NCBI GenBank assembly: GCA_020746835.1 | Contig: JAGPNK010000004.1 | Span: forward strand, 2,542,001 to 2,606,000 | Length of the DNA stretch: 64,000 bases | Direction: 5' to 3' | Source: Stachybotrys elegans | Taxonomy: Eukaryota > Ascomycota > Sordariomycetes > Hypocreales > Stachybotryaceae | Shown: in pieces, positions 46,348 through 56,624 of the stretch | Layout: every line of letters starts with the position of its first letter | Position numbering within the stretch: the stretch's first letter is position 1 | Notes under the pieces: model-generated | What the model saw: only the letters and a program-made list of their open reading frames with translations | What the model was told of the DNA's origin: nothing | Database searches by the model: none | Position numbers and translations under genes: made by a program

Positions 46348-48017
46348 CTATTGACGTGCTGTGAGATGAATTTTGAGCGGCCTCTTTTCCCAAGTTATGC
46401 TCGTAGTTTGCGATGTGTGCCAGTCTTCCTGCCCAGGCGCCAGAGAAAAGTCAAATCGGTACAGGACCAAGGAGATGATGAGCCGCATCTCTGCATACGC
46501 GAGATTCTTTCCAATGCAATCGCGGGGCCCATGGCTAAATACTTTGCACATGGAGCGATTATCATTGGCGAAGCGGTCGTCATATCGTGGATGGGAGGGC
46601 TTGAGCCAACGCTCAGGGCGATAGGAGTTTGGCTCGTGAAAATGTTCTGGGTTGCGATTGGTTGCCCAGATCGACACCATCACGCCAACCTGTTTATGTC
46701 AATAATCGGTTATCAGGCCAAGGATAATCAAGGGCACTCACTCCCTGAGGCATATGTATACCGTCTACGTCGGCTCCAGGAGACATCCTCGTCGGCGTAA
46801 GTGTTGCTGGAGGATAAATGCGCAGAGTCTCCTCGATTGTAGCCTGTAAATATTCAAGATGTGCTGCCGATTTGATGGATATCTCGTCTTCGCTCTTGAA
46901 GGCTTGACGGATTTCACCTGCAAGAATTCGAAGTCTCTCAGTGTCTTTGCCCATGTAGAAGAAAAAGCCCGACAATGCAATGGCTGTTGTTTCAGCGCCA
47001 GCAACGGTAATCGAGGAGCTGTTAAGGATCATGACAGATTCCTCCATCGGCTTGTTTTCACCCTTTGGCGTTTGCATCATGTACGTCAGTAGGTCTCTCC
47101 GGCCATCTGCCGGCTCTGCTCCGAGGGCCATGCGGGCCTTTGCTTTCGTACGTCCAAACTCCAGTTGGTCCTCTGCCTTTTTCATCATCTCTCGACCTGC
47201 AAACAGGGATAAAACAGGAAACATTATTGGATAGTCACGGCAAAACCGCCGGAAGCCCTCGGCCTTGAATGCGTTGAGTATGAAGAGGACCCATGGATGG
47301 TAGTCGTCTCCTTCAAGGCCGTGGAAGGACTCGCCAAAGCATAGGTCGCCAATTATGTCGAACGTGGTGATATGAAGCCAGTTAACAATGTCGACTGCCT
47401 GATTATCGGCGCTGTGCTCAGATAGTCGCTGAAGGAAGAGGTGAATAAACTGGGTGACTGATTTTTCTTGCCTCTCCATCGATGCTTCGCTAAAAGCTGG
47501 TCCTATCTGCTTTCTCTGTCGTCTGTGGATGTGTGTAGGAGAGCCTACAAGCACAGTCTCTGAGTCTTTGAAGTAAAACCCAGGATATTTCTGGTATTCC
47601 GCCTGGCCTTTGGGACGATGGCCAAACACCTGTGGCCAACCTATACTGCCGTCCAGAAGCACAGTATTGGGTGCGACACGGACCATAGGCCCGTAGGTCT
47701 TATGCAAAGTCACTGCTTTGTCATGCCAGGTGCCAAGAAAGGTGGTTTCAATTTGATAGGGAAGGTTCGTAATAGCCATGAGCGATGGACCAGGGACTTT
47801 GGCAAGGGGGTGATACCAGAGCCGGTATATGATGATGCAGAGGCGATAGCCAGCAAACTGCGGAAAAGCGTCAATTCGGTCATGTTATCGTGTTATATTG
47901 GATGCTTGAGTGGCATGGACTGACCAGAATTGCAGCGAGTAAGAGCGCATAGCCAGTGGAGAAGTACACCGACATTCCACGCCCTTCTTGGAGCAGACCA
48001 TTGAGTTCTTGCCCCAT
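46348..48017 (-). CDS. Cytochrome P450 monooxygenase, 516 aa
   Basis: Three exons: 48017-47925, 47857-46742 and 46689-46348, all in phase (31 + 372 + 114 codons including stop). The N-terminal membrane anchor spans residues about 17-42 and is followed by the proline-rich hinge HPLAKVPGPSL. The I-helix has AGAETTA (about 318), the K-helix EETLR, the meander YRPERW and the heme loop FSHGPRDCIG with Cys461 as iron ligand. It resembles fungal CYP65-type enzymes (the isotrichodermin C-15 hydroxylase group). It would act at the ER membrane with NADPH-P450 reductase to hydroxylate a small molecule. All key motifs are intact. No polyketide, peptide or terpene synthase is near, so the substrate is unknown. 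Confidence 0.92.
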
Positions 48018-49519
48018 GATATCTTGCAGTGGAACTGACTGACAATTCGAGAGTTATTTATCGAAGAATATTTATCCGCGTCTAACGATTGATTCTATGA
48101 AATCCGTGTGTAATAATTGATTCTATGAAAAATACTACGGACAATCTAATAGAACCGGGCATATTTATAAAGTTTGCTCACGCCTAGAGACTACGATTGT
48201 TTCCAGTTAAACGTATTCCAAGCATCAGAGAAACGTTATCTGACATGCAGCTTACGAGCTGAACGAGAGCGAGAACGGAGGGTCAAATCATAATGTGCAA
48301 TTCCCTCGTGACAGAATAATAGCCGAATCGATGCACACCTAAGCGGTTGAGACAAATAGGAAGCTGCGGAATGCGTGAACAGCGAGACCTATTGCAAGCC
48401 TATATGGGAAATATGTGGGAACTACAGATCCTGCGCCGAAATAGGACAGAGATCTGTGCTTCTCCGTGAAACATAGGCGCTGGAAACACTCCTGATGTAC
48501 CTGCTGCAGACGACAGAGAGATGTGCATCCCTTAGGGGGTATCTGGAATGAAGCATAGCTTTGCAAGAATAATAACTTCTTTCTAGCGAATTGAGCTCAT
48601 CTGTTATCCGCCTCGTGTCTGAAGTCCATAACCCTTTTTCAGTAGCACGCAGACGTATAGTAACTGGTAGGTAATAAGCAAGCCCAACATGACGAATGTC
48701 TAGTAAGCGCCACTCATCTTTATACTATGAGCCGATGGGGAATTTTGGAAGATTGTTTACTTCTTTTGATGAATTTGCTATTAAATTCGCCGACTGTTTT
48801 GCGACCATCGATTAAAGCCATGGTCAGATTCGGTTGCATTCTGCGCCATTACTGGCGGTAAGGCAGCCCATTGGCTCATCACTTAGGAGGCTGCAGTTGC
48901 CAGTCCCTCAAGGGAAAGTAAAAATCTACTTAATGAAAATAGAACAGATTTTCGACGGATAAAGTATGTCTTGTAGAGACGGGATATTGCATATGCACAT
49001 CGCGATGGAGTGAGCTTGCCCAATATAGGATGGTATGAGGATAACTGCATATTATTGCACTGAGAAGTTCGCAAGTAAGTAAAAATAAACAACTGTTAGG
49101 CCAGGATCAGGTGACAGATGGTTACTCTTGGGAGTTGGCCTTGGCGACGTTGGGAGAATTCTGGGGAAGATTGCAGCCAGGCACTCCTCTTTCCTACGGC
49201 GTTCGATTTGATCCACTAATACGGCACATAAAATGGACATGAGGAAATTATAAAGCAATGTAGCTACCATCTGGTGCTTGAATGACCATCAGCTGCCATA
49301 TTTTATCGATGGCTGAACTATCCATGGCGTGGAAGCTTTCTCGACTAGCTTGTTTAACCGCGATATCCTCTTATATTGACCCAAATGGGTACCTATATGT
49401 TTGCATCGTGCTGGCCTCCTGGGACTTCCGTCTTCTCAACAGAAGCCATTCCCGCTCTTGACACGATAGCCCTAAGCAACGTCGGCCGACATCACCGTGC
49501 GCACGGCAGCACAACGCTC
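48018..49519. other. AT-rich intergenic spacer
   Basis: About 1.5 kb without a supported gene. A 15-bp direct repeat, ATTGATTCTATGAAA, occurs at 48088-48102 and 48116-48130 (28-bp period) just upstream of the P450 gene. Confidence 0.5.
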
Positions 49520-49945
49520 TCAGTCTTGAATCTGCTTCATCACAGCATCCATGTCCGTCAAGTCCCAGACGTCGACGAACTTCCCATCCACGAGGTGATA
49601 GAGCGTAAACTGCATTGTCGTGATGCGGCGGCCTGTGGGCTTGATGCCTCGGAATTCGCCTTTGTGGGTGCCAGTGACCTTGAAGTGACAGGCGATATAA
49701 TCGCCGTCGATGCTGAGGTGGCGGAAATCCCAATGCCAGTCGGGGAATGCTGCTACGATGGGTTCGAACTGTGCCGTGACCTGAGCTGGTGTCCATGGCT
49801 CGTCGTTGATGTTGATGGGCGATGCGTAAAACTGCCTCATGCCGGAGAAGTCGTGGGCATTGCAGAAGATGCCATAGGCGTCTATTGTCTTCCGTCGTTC
49901 ATCGTCTTGAGGTGTTGTAGGTGAACGGACTGCCTGGGTTGCCAT
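49520..49945 (-). CDS. SnoaL-like (polyketide cyclase/NTF2-fold) protein, 141 aa
   Basis: Intronless. The ATG at 49945 (MATQAVRSP) is chosen over the upstream in-frame start, which would add a non-conserved 28 residues. The sequence fits the SnoaL-like ester-cyclase family: FCNAHDFSGMRQFYA, then FPDWHWDFRHLSIDGDYIACHFKVTGTHKGEFRGIKP, where the FPDxxxxx...VxxxGTHxGxFxGxxPTG pattern is characteristic, then FTLYHLVDGKFVDVWDLTDM. The NTF2-like cone fold binds small hydrophobic ligands. Some members are cyclases or isomerases in aromatic polyketide or terpenoid pathways, but many in fungi have no known role. Confidence 0.85.
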   Translation of the reverse strand: MATQAVRSPTTPQDDERRKTIDAYGIFCNAHDFSGMRQFYASPININDEPWTPAQVTAQFEPIVAAFPDWHWDFRHLSIDGDYIACHFKVTGTHKGEFRGIKPTGRRITTMQFTLYHLVDGKFVDVWDLTDMDAVMKQIQD

Positions 49946-50983
49946 GTTTGCGATGATGGGCCGGTCTATAAAGGCGATATTTGGGTAGGGGTTGAAGAAT
50001 ATGTTAGTTGACGATACGATGGGAAGCAAAGGGTGCGGAAGGAAAGCAGCATGAAGCCAATATATATATACAGTTCTTTGAACCCCTCACTATACCTTCA
50101 TGGGTCTCTGTCGGCAGAGTCGGCGAACCTTCGGGGGCCGAAGCCACGGACAAGCGATTGCTCGAACTGGTGGGATTTGATCTATCAGCCGAACGATAAA
50201 CCACTCCAAAAGGCAGTTGATGAGGCTGCGCGATCCAATAGCATGAGACGTTCTGTCCCGCTTGTGGAGCCCATTTAGACCAAGAGGGTATTATTGTGCG
50301 ACGTGCATGCGCTAAGGCGGCGTCAATCACACCGGTATGGCGAGGGTATTGGCTGAGTGATTGAAGAGATGCGATGCAGTGTTTCTCTTGGGTTGCAGAA
50401 AATTGATACAAAATTCGATGTGAAAGGGTGCCTGACGAGTCAACCACAGCATATCAAGTTGAGGGACGATGCTTCATTGCTGTGTCAAAAGGAAGCCGAC
50501 AACAGAATTTTCTTGAACTTGTAGTACATGAAGCCACCGTCAAACTTTGGCACGGACGCTACCCAACTCTAATTTATTAGCGATGGCCTGTAATTAGGCA
50601 GTGGGTTTGACGGGAGGCTCTGCGTGGTGGGGACGGGCGCTTTGATGGTGGGCTGGGGGTTGAACGTCTCGAAGTCTGTATTCCATTGTGCCAGTCCCGT
50701 GGAGTCCTTCAGCATCTCACCGGTCCCATTTCAATGCAAGATTCGAGGGTCGCCTGCCTGTCCATTCTCCTTTTCATTCCCTCATTGAATATGCTATCCG
50801 AATATGCTCATAGCTTTCCTGAATAGCATGATCCCAACGTGAAGTCAGGATCCCGGCGATTGCCTGTAGGCGGATGAAAGCGGGCGACCACGTGATGGTT
50901 GTTGACTTTTTCCCCCTGAAAACTTTGAACCTTCAAACATTTCTCCTGTCCAGCCTATACCTGGATAACGAGTCGCGCATCAC
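49946..50983. other. Intergenic spacer between divergent genes
   Basis: No intact gene. A minus-strand protein-like end (LKDSTGLAQWNTDFETFNPQ) sits at about 50580-50735, but a stop precedes it and no upstream exon was found. Confidence 0.4.
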
Positions 50984-52210
50984 ATGGCGCTTCAGCCAAG
51001 TCCCCGAGGCTTCCGAACACGCCACTGGCGGGCGCTCTACGAATCCCCCATTCTGAGCCTGGCATCTCTCAGGAGATCAGTCGCGGATGGTTCAATCTTC
51101 GTTGCCATCGATGTTGAGCCTTGGAGAGGCGACAGCACCAAAGCTGCTGAGATTGGTATCACCCTCCTCCCAACCTTCGACGACAAGACCTCCAACAGTC
51201 TACCTACGACACTAGAAGACATCAGCCAAGCGTTCAAAACAGAAACACACTGGATTAGGCTACTTGGAAGGGAGAGGGGATCCTCGAATCAAGAGAAACA
51301 TCGGTTCGGGAAAGAACATCATGTTGATGACACACAAGTGGAACAGACGGTTTCTGGCATTATCGATACCTTTTTGTCCGAGAGGAGCACACTGTTACTT
51401 CAGAAGGACTGTTCAATCACGCCATCGGTTGTTCTGACGGGATTCAGCATGGTTTGTGAGCTTCGCATACTTTCCTCTCTTTACCCCAAGGTCCTGAATC
51501 GCTTTACCTCGTGGATGGACTTGCAGCAACTAGCCGAAGAAGCCATGAGCCAGGACCAGGATAATATCCCGATTCCTGGTCTCGGCGACACACTCCACGC
51601 ATGCGGCTTTGGCACTGACTCCAGGGACTCACAAAAAGCTGCTATTAAACACAATGCCGCCACGGATTCAATTCGGACGGTCGCAGTGCTCGTTCGCCTT
51701 CAGCAAACAGAGCCCAAGAGTTTGCACATCAAGCGACTTCCGCGAAAGAACTTTTACACAACGAAGCCCAAAGGTTTGCTGATTTCCAAAACTCCTGGAG
51801 GCCGGACTTGGTGGAGCGAGCGACCCAAGCCAACAGAGCTTTACCCATACACGGCGAGGATATATCATGACCAAGGACTGGAGGGCTTCTCCAAACAGAA
51901 CTTCGAGGATGCTTTCGCATCATATAACCCAGTTGCGCTGGGGATACACAGGGCGAAGAAATACGGATGGGTGTGTCTATCGAGCTTGGATGCGCTTGAG
52001 CAGTTCATACGGGATATCCAGGGATCTTCATCTAGGGGCACAGGCCCCTGGACAGCGGTATCGACCCACGATCCTGCTGTCGTGCCTGTTCAGAGCATGC
52101 AAGAGCTCAGCGCAAGACGGAAACTGGAACAATTATCTATGAGGGAGGAGAAACAGAAGGAAAGACAGTTGAAGAAAGGAGGAGCGACGAATGCATTAGA
52201 CTCGTTATAA
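50984..52210 (+). CDS. Gfd2/YDR514C-like protein with DEDDh nuclease fold, 408 aa
   Basis: Intronless. Residues 36-230 match the Gfd2/YDR514C C-terminal domain. FVAIDVEPWRGD supplies the first acidic pair (Asp43, Glu45), TGFSMVCELRILSSLYP the middle block, then FTSWMDLQQLAEE, LGDTLHACGFG and IKHNAATDSIRTV with His223 and Asp228. Those positions fit a DEDDh 3'-5' exonuclease-like RNase H fold, although many fungal members have not been shown to be active. A second part (270-360) is Lys/Arg-rich with YPYTARIYHDQGLEGFSKQNFEDAFASYNP. The C-terminus is a charged helix (ARRKLEQLSMREEKQKERQLKK). Likely nuclear or cytosolic, as no signal is seen. Role unknown. Confidence 0.75.
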   Translation: MALQPSPRGFRTRHWRALYESPILSLASLRRSVADGSIFVAIDVEPWRGDSTKAAEIGITLLPTFDDKTSNSLPTTLEDISQAFKTETHWIRLLGRERGSSNQEKHRFGKEHHVDDTQVEQTVSGIIDTFLSERSTLLLQKDCSITPSVVLTGFSMVCELRILSSLYPKVLNRFTSWMDLQQLAEEAMSQDQDNIPIPGLGDTLHACGFGTDSRDSQKAAIKHNAATDSIRTVAVLVRLQQTEPKSLHIKRLPRKNFYTTKPKGLLISKTPGGRTWWSERPKPTELYPYTARIYHDQGLEGFSKQNFEDAFASYNPVALGIHRAKKYGWVCLSSLDALEQFIRDIQGSSSRGTGPWTAVSTHDPAVVPVQSMQELSARRKLEQLSMREEKQKERQLKKGGATNALDSL

Positions 52211-52335
52211 GTAGAAGTATTTCACAGTATTCTTCATGGAATCATTCCACGATATTGACGAGGTACCGCTCGCAAGAGGACTCTATGTTGTTTCTTCTCT
52301 TCCTCCATCGAAGGCTCATATCATAAACGAAGCCC

Positions 52336-53163
52336 CTACGCCAATGGCTGTGTAAATGATTCGGCACCCTCCTCTGGCATCCAGGTCCGCAAACACTCCG
52401 CAGCCTCGTCATTGCCAGTTTGTTCAGCTGCAGCCAATAAACGTGCCACCAAACGGGGCATCTGCGGTAGTTTGGCATCGCTCAACGAGGCGCGCGGGCG
52501 AACAACACCGTACTGCTCAAGAGTGTCCTTCAGACCCATAGCCTGTACCGGGTGACGTGCTTGCGCCAGGGCTTTGTGCCATAGCGCGAGGCCGGCGAGG
52601 TTCGCGTCTGCGGTGGACAGCTTCTCCATGTCCAGGAGGGCAAGCACAACCAGCATGCGGTTGGCGTACTTTTCGACCTTGGCTGTATCCGTCTCATGCA
52701 TTACATACTTGTAGCAGTCATGGGCCAGCTCGATCGGGATCGAGGAACGCAAGTCACCGCCATAAAATCCCTTGACGCCCGGCGGCAGGGGCACTCTGCC
52801 CTCTGGATCCAGTGCTCTGAGCCATAAGTCGACAATGCTGTCTGGGACCGTATTGCTGAAATGGTCTACTGCGATAATCTCGCGGATAGTGGCTTTGTGT
52901 GACAGATACGTCTCTTTCGGTGACGGCTCTGTAGCCACTCTCTCATTGGGAGGTGATGATTCCATTTCCATCAACTGTGCACTTTGATATTGGTGTTGGG
53001 TTCTCGGCGTGTCGTCAAAGCTATAATTAGTAGGCACGTGTTGCCTAGTGAGGAACAGGAATCCTACGGCGAAACCATGATCCGCAGTTGGATCACTAGT
53101 TGCCTGATATCCTCCATTTTGCCAGTCCTTCCCACAAATGAATGCTTGGCATTTTACCATCAT
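52336..53163 (-). CDS. Hypothetical protein, 275 aa (or 211 aa)
   Basis: Intronless frame convergent with the Gfd2-like gene. ATG at 53163 gives 275 residues. A second ATG at 52971 (MEMESSPPNE) gives 211 and skips a less convincing N-terminus, so the start is uncertain. The conserved-looking part is mostly helical: AVDHFSNTVPDSIVDLWLRALDPEGR, then GDLRSSIPIELAHDCYKYVM, NRMLVVLALLDMEKL and LALWHKALAQARHPV. No signal peptide, membrane segment or known motif is seen. Composition and codon use look genuine. Confidence 0.55.
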   Translation of the reverse strand: MMVKCQAFICGKDWQNGGYQATSDPTADHGFAVGFLFLTRQHVPTNYSFDDTPRTQHQYQSAQLMEMESSPPNERVATEPSPKETYLSHKATIREIIAVDHFSNTVPDSIVDLWLRALDPEGRVPLPPGVKGFYGGDLRSSIPIELAHDCYKYVMHETDTAKVEKYANRMLVVLALLDMEKLSTADANLAGLALWHKALAQARHPVQAMGLKDTLEQYGVVRPRASLSDAKLPQMPRLVARLLAAAEQTGNDEAAECLRTWMPEEGAESFTQPLA

Positions 53164-54269
53164 TCCACTGGCGATTTTACCACGCAGTGGCTATACGAGG
53201 CAAGCAATGTGTCAGTGAGTGAATGAACCACCAGCTGATGGCCTCTGCCTCTTTGTTTGTCTCGGCAAAATGTAACTAACTATTAAATTTACTATTGAAG
53301 ACTGTCCAGGACCTCTGAGATCAACATCTCAAGGCCCGCTTACGTGGAATCCCCCGTGCTCCTATTATTTCACGCTTCATTATGGCTTCCTCTCGAGTGG
53401 CAATGATGGCTGTTCTTAATCATCAATAAGCGTAAAATAATATTTCAATATATAAGAAACATGAAAACTGGTTCGTCTCTGAACTATCAATTTGCAGAGG
53501 GATACCACGGTGTTACATTCCCTCCAAACTGATCAAAAACTGTTCTCCTTGTAGGGTAACTAGCCTTCAAATACCAGTAAAGTTGGGTGACACTTGTGGG
53601 CCTCTAGTGTCTTTCATATAAGTACCATGTACGCGCTTCAATCACTTATCTCCAATTCATCCGTATCGTGTTCGCTAGTCTTTGCTGTTCCCTGCAATCA
53701 AGCCGAGCGGAGGTAGGCAGATCTCGATTCAAAGGAGCTAACATCAACACGCCATCGCCTAATTCACTCCTCCACAATGCTGTATGAAACGGCACCAATG
53801 ATCCACCTAATACAGGACTCTGGATCCACGAACCAACATAAGGTCCCACGCTTAGCGGAGGAATGGCCGTGAGGAATTACAGTTTTGTGGACCATCTCTG
53901 GTCCCATCCCTCGTTTTGCCCGTATTCTGGCTGGAAAGAAGAAGTAATTAGCTGGTATGGCCGCGGTGGACTGGCATGCGCATGCCTCGATGAACAGAGT
54001 GGTCATCCCCAAGCAACATCAAGAAGTCACGTGAAGTGGTAAAGTTCGCTGTCAGGTTTGTATTGATTCGTCTATACCTGTTCCGTAAAATCCCATCGTA
54101 ATCCTTTTAGTACGCCTATTGTACATTGCAAAATAAAACACCGAACCCGGTTCGCTGGACGGAAAAGCTAGCCCTGCACTCCTGTTTGGCGAAGACCGAG
54201 TTCCATATCGACGACCAGAACCATCGTAATTCTCAAATCAACGTTTACACAACTAATGCACATGTTCTT
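53164..54269. other. AT-rich intergenic spacer
   Basis: About 1.1 kb with no supported gene, including AT-rich stretches around 53430-53465. Confidence 0.5.
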
Positions 54270-55489
54270 CTATCCTTGATGCCTGACGCGACCGCCCGGG
54301 GACGTCAATTCTCGCGCCGAAGCTTCTGTCTCGAAGCTCTGGTTTGATCCTACCTCGATGTTGGTAGTGAACTTGGTCTGGTCATCGTCCCCATTTATAG
54401 AGTATAGAGCAATCGTGTCGGGACCTGCCTTCTTCGAGCCCTTGCCAGATCGTATAGCACCGCTGCTCGCTTGGTTGGGGGTGACATGGTCGCTCAGCTT
54501 GGTGGCGCCTCTCGAGGACCCGTATCGTGCGCGGTAGCTTCGGTATATCGGTCGCAACATCGGAATAGAAACGCATAGGATGGCAAAGTTGGGTTCGATA
54601 ACCGTGAGGAACAGCGAGATGGGCATCGTCTTGGTCAGGTCGCTGCGTAAGTCGACAGTCGATACGTAATGGACGCGGACGCTTCCGACAATGATAACAG
54701 CGCCGAGCAAAAGGAAGGACATCATTAGACCCAGCTTTTCCATAAAGCGCATCTGTAGGCCCCAAATCGTCTCTGTGAGGTGTGTGTTAGAAGCTGAGAT
54801 GATGTGGAGGTTGCCGGTCTGCTTACTCAAAGGCAATGTCATGATGATCAAGTCCATTAGCATATTGGAGATGATCATGGACTGGAAGATGGGGATCTGA
54901 TCGCCACAAGTGCCCCGGCCCGTCATGATGAGGTTCAGGTTCCATTGGGCTTGCACAGGTTTGCAAATAAAGACATTGCCTAGGAAATGGCCGACGGCCC
55001 AAACAACGCAGAATCCCATGGTTACAAACACCCAGAGCTTGAGGGAGTGGCGCTCGAAGATTCGCAAATAAAATGCCAGCATGCTGAGCTTGGAGGCCAG
55101 CAGAGTCGACAAGTAAAAGGGGACGACTATGAATGTCATGAAGAGAATGCTTGATAGATTGTGTGCAGTTTCCTGCACCCCATAGCCGGCGCCCGCCAGT
55201 TGTACTGCGACCGTGGCCGTCTCATTAGCTCTGAAGGACCGTCCATATGAAGCGAGAGAGACGTACAAGCGAGGATGAGGCCGAGGAGCACGGTGCTAAG
55301 CAGCGTAGCCGCTATGATCATGTAGTCGTCCATTCCGACTCCAGAGCCGAGGTACATTCGGCAGTAGATGCGGAGTGCCACGACAATAAAGACGATGCCA
55401 TGAACGATGCACTCAGCCACGACGTGTGCCAGCGTCTCAGGCTTCAGTGGGAGGGGTGTGATGCCCGACGTTTGCGGCATCTGATCCAT
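54270..55489 (-). CDS. Pth11-like rhodopsin-domain membrane protein, 367 aa
   Basis: Three exons: 55489-55267, 55204-54827 and 54772-54270, which sum to 1104 nt. The upstream extension of the frame begins with GTG, so the first ATG (MDQMPQTSG) is used. Seven hydrophobic segments are visible: VHGIVFIVVALRIYCRMYLG with GMDDYMIIAATLLSTVLLGLIL, FIVVPFYLSTLLASKLSMLAFYLRIF, VFVTMGFCVVWAVGHFLGNVFICKP, SMIISNMLMDLIIMTLPL, MSFLLLGAVIIVGSVRV and SLFLTVIEPNFAILCVSIP. The MDDY loop, FICKPVQAQWN and VIEPNFAILCVSIP are family signatures. There is no CFEM domain. The cytosolic tail (about 80 residues) is Ser/Gly-rich. It probably sits in the plasma membrane and senses an unknown cue. Confidence 0.85.
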
Positions 55490-56195
55490 TGCGGCGGAGG
55501 ATATGGTTGATGCCTTTGGTGGTTTCTCGGACCGTTCACTGTCGAAGTCAACGGACGAATGCAGAACCACAACACAACGGAGAAGGCAAAGATTTGGTCG
55601 AGAAGGCCAGTTTTATTAAGAGAATGATACTATAACAGCCCTGGAACGAGGATCCTCGTCGACTTCTCATGCAGGTCTTACGCTGGGGGAGGTGGCCTGC
55701 AGGGGAAGGGGAGATGCCTGGCATGTCCCCGGGAGCCATCTACAACGTATGGCTGGTTGTGTTGGTGGATGCATGTCTCCGGCGGTCCGCCGTCGGCCCG
55801 CCAGAGGACCAAAGAGAGCGGAAAAATGCAGGGGAGGCAGTTCCATCCTTGGATTATGGAAATGAGTCAGGTGAACCCATAATGTCCAGCAGTAGGGCTT
55901 TAGAAATCATGAATCAACGCTTTCCGCATACATACCTGATCACAAGGCCACAGCTTGACCTCTGAAACCATTGGCCGATTGGGTTATAGATATCTTTCAT
56001 TCTAAACTGGCAAAGAAAGCGTCCTGCTGGAGATCGTAGGGGTTCAGTCCAACTCGGATGCTGAGAAGGTATCCATCTAACCCCTACAATTTAGCGGGAC
56101 AAATGGCCCTGCAGCCTAATGCTGATCTTTGCCCCAACGATCCCGAGCATATTTATGGCCCATTTCACGCCCTCTATGATAAGCCGGTAGTTCTA
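55490..56195. other. Intergenic spacer, nothing recognised
   Basis: Upstream region of the Pth11-like gene and flank of the MITE. The short plus-strand frame near 55670-55965 has no domain and is not supported. Confidence 0.45.
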
Positions 56196-56372
56196 AGCTG
56201 GGATGGGGGATTCGAATACCCCCTACTCCGTACGGAGTGAATTTGAATCACTTCCATGTACTGCGTAAACTTGATAAGCAATCCTCGAGCATTCCCTGTA
56301 CCTGAACTACAAGCCCCGTAGTCGGGTGGGTTGTATGGGGTGATTCAAATCGAGGGTATTCAGACCCCAGCT
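56196..56372. mobile_element. MITE of Tc1/mariner type with TA target duplication
   Basis: A 177-bp element begins AGCTGGG and ends CCCAGCT and is flanked on both sides by the dinucleotide TA (56194-56195 and 56373-56374). Inside the ends, a second matching pair (GAATACCC and, reversed, GGGTATTC) and a TTTGAATCAC/GTGATTCAAA pair continue the imperfect inverted repeat. A short palindrome CTCCGTACGGAG lies at about 56226-56237. It has no coding capacity. TA duplication with inverted ends is the signature of mariner-family non-autonomous elements. Confidence 0.65.
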
Positions 56373-56624
56373 TAGTGAAGAGGTCTTGTCTTGGCCAGAC
56401 CATTCTCGCGCATCAAGGCCATGTCAGCTTTTACAAACATGAAATTTGGACATTTGCAGCGTGAGAATGCTCCCACGCCAATTTCCACTTTAGGATGCCA
56501 GCTCTCGGACTATTGCCAAAAGGGGTGCCTTGCGTTCCAGTGCTCAGCTCGTCCCTATTATCTAGCCACGCCCGCTCGTTACCCTCCTTTCCCATGCTGT
56601 TGCATTTCTAAGACAGCGGAAAAC

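Noticed and set aside
50004..50447. 147-codon minus-strand ORF
   Set aside because: No recognisable domain and composition unlike neighbouring genes.
55490..55570. N-terminal extension of the Pth11-like protein starting at 55570
   Set aside because: The first codon there is GTG, not ATG. The first ATG in frame is at 55487-55489.
56206..56222. GGGGATTCGAATACCCC, tRNA T-arm-like
   Set aside because: It lies inside the MITE and lacks the remaining tRNA arms.
56391..56624. 78-residue N-terminal extension of the FAD monooxygenase
   Set aside because: The frame begins with TTG, the extra residues show no family similarity, and the FAD motif follows directly after the ATG at 56625.
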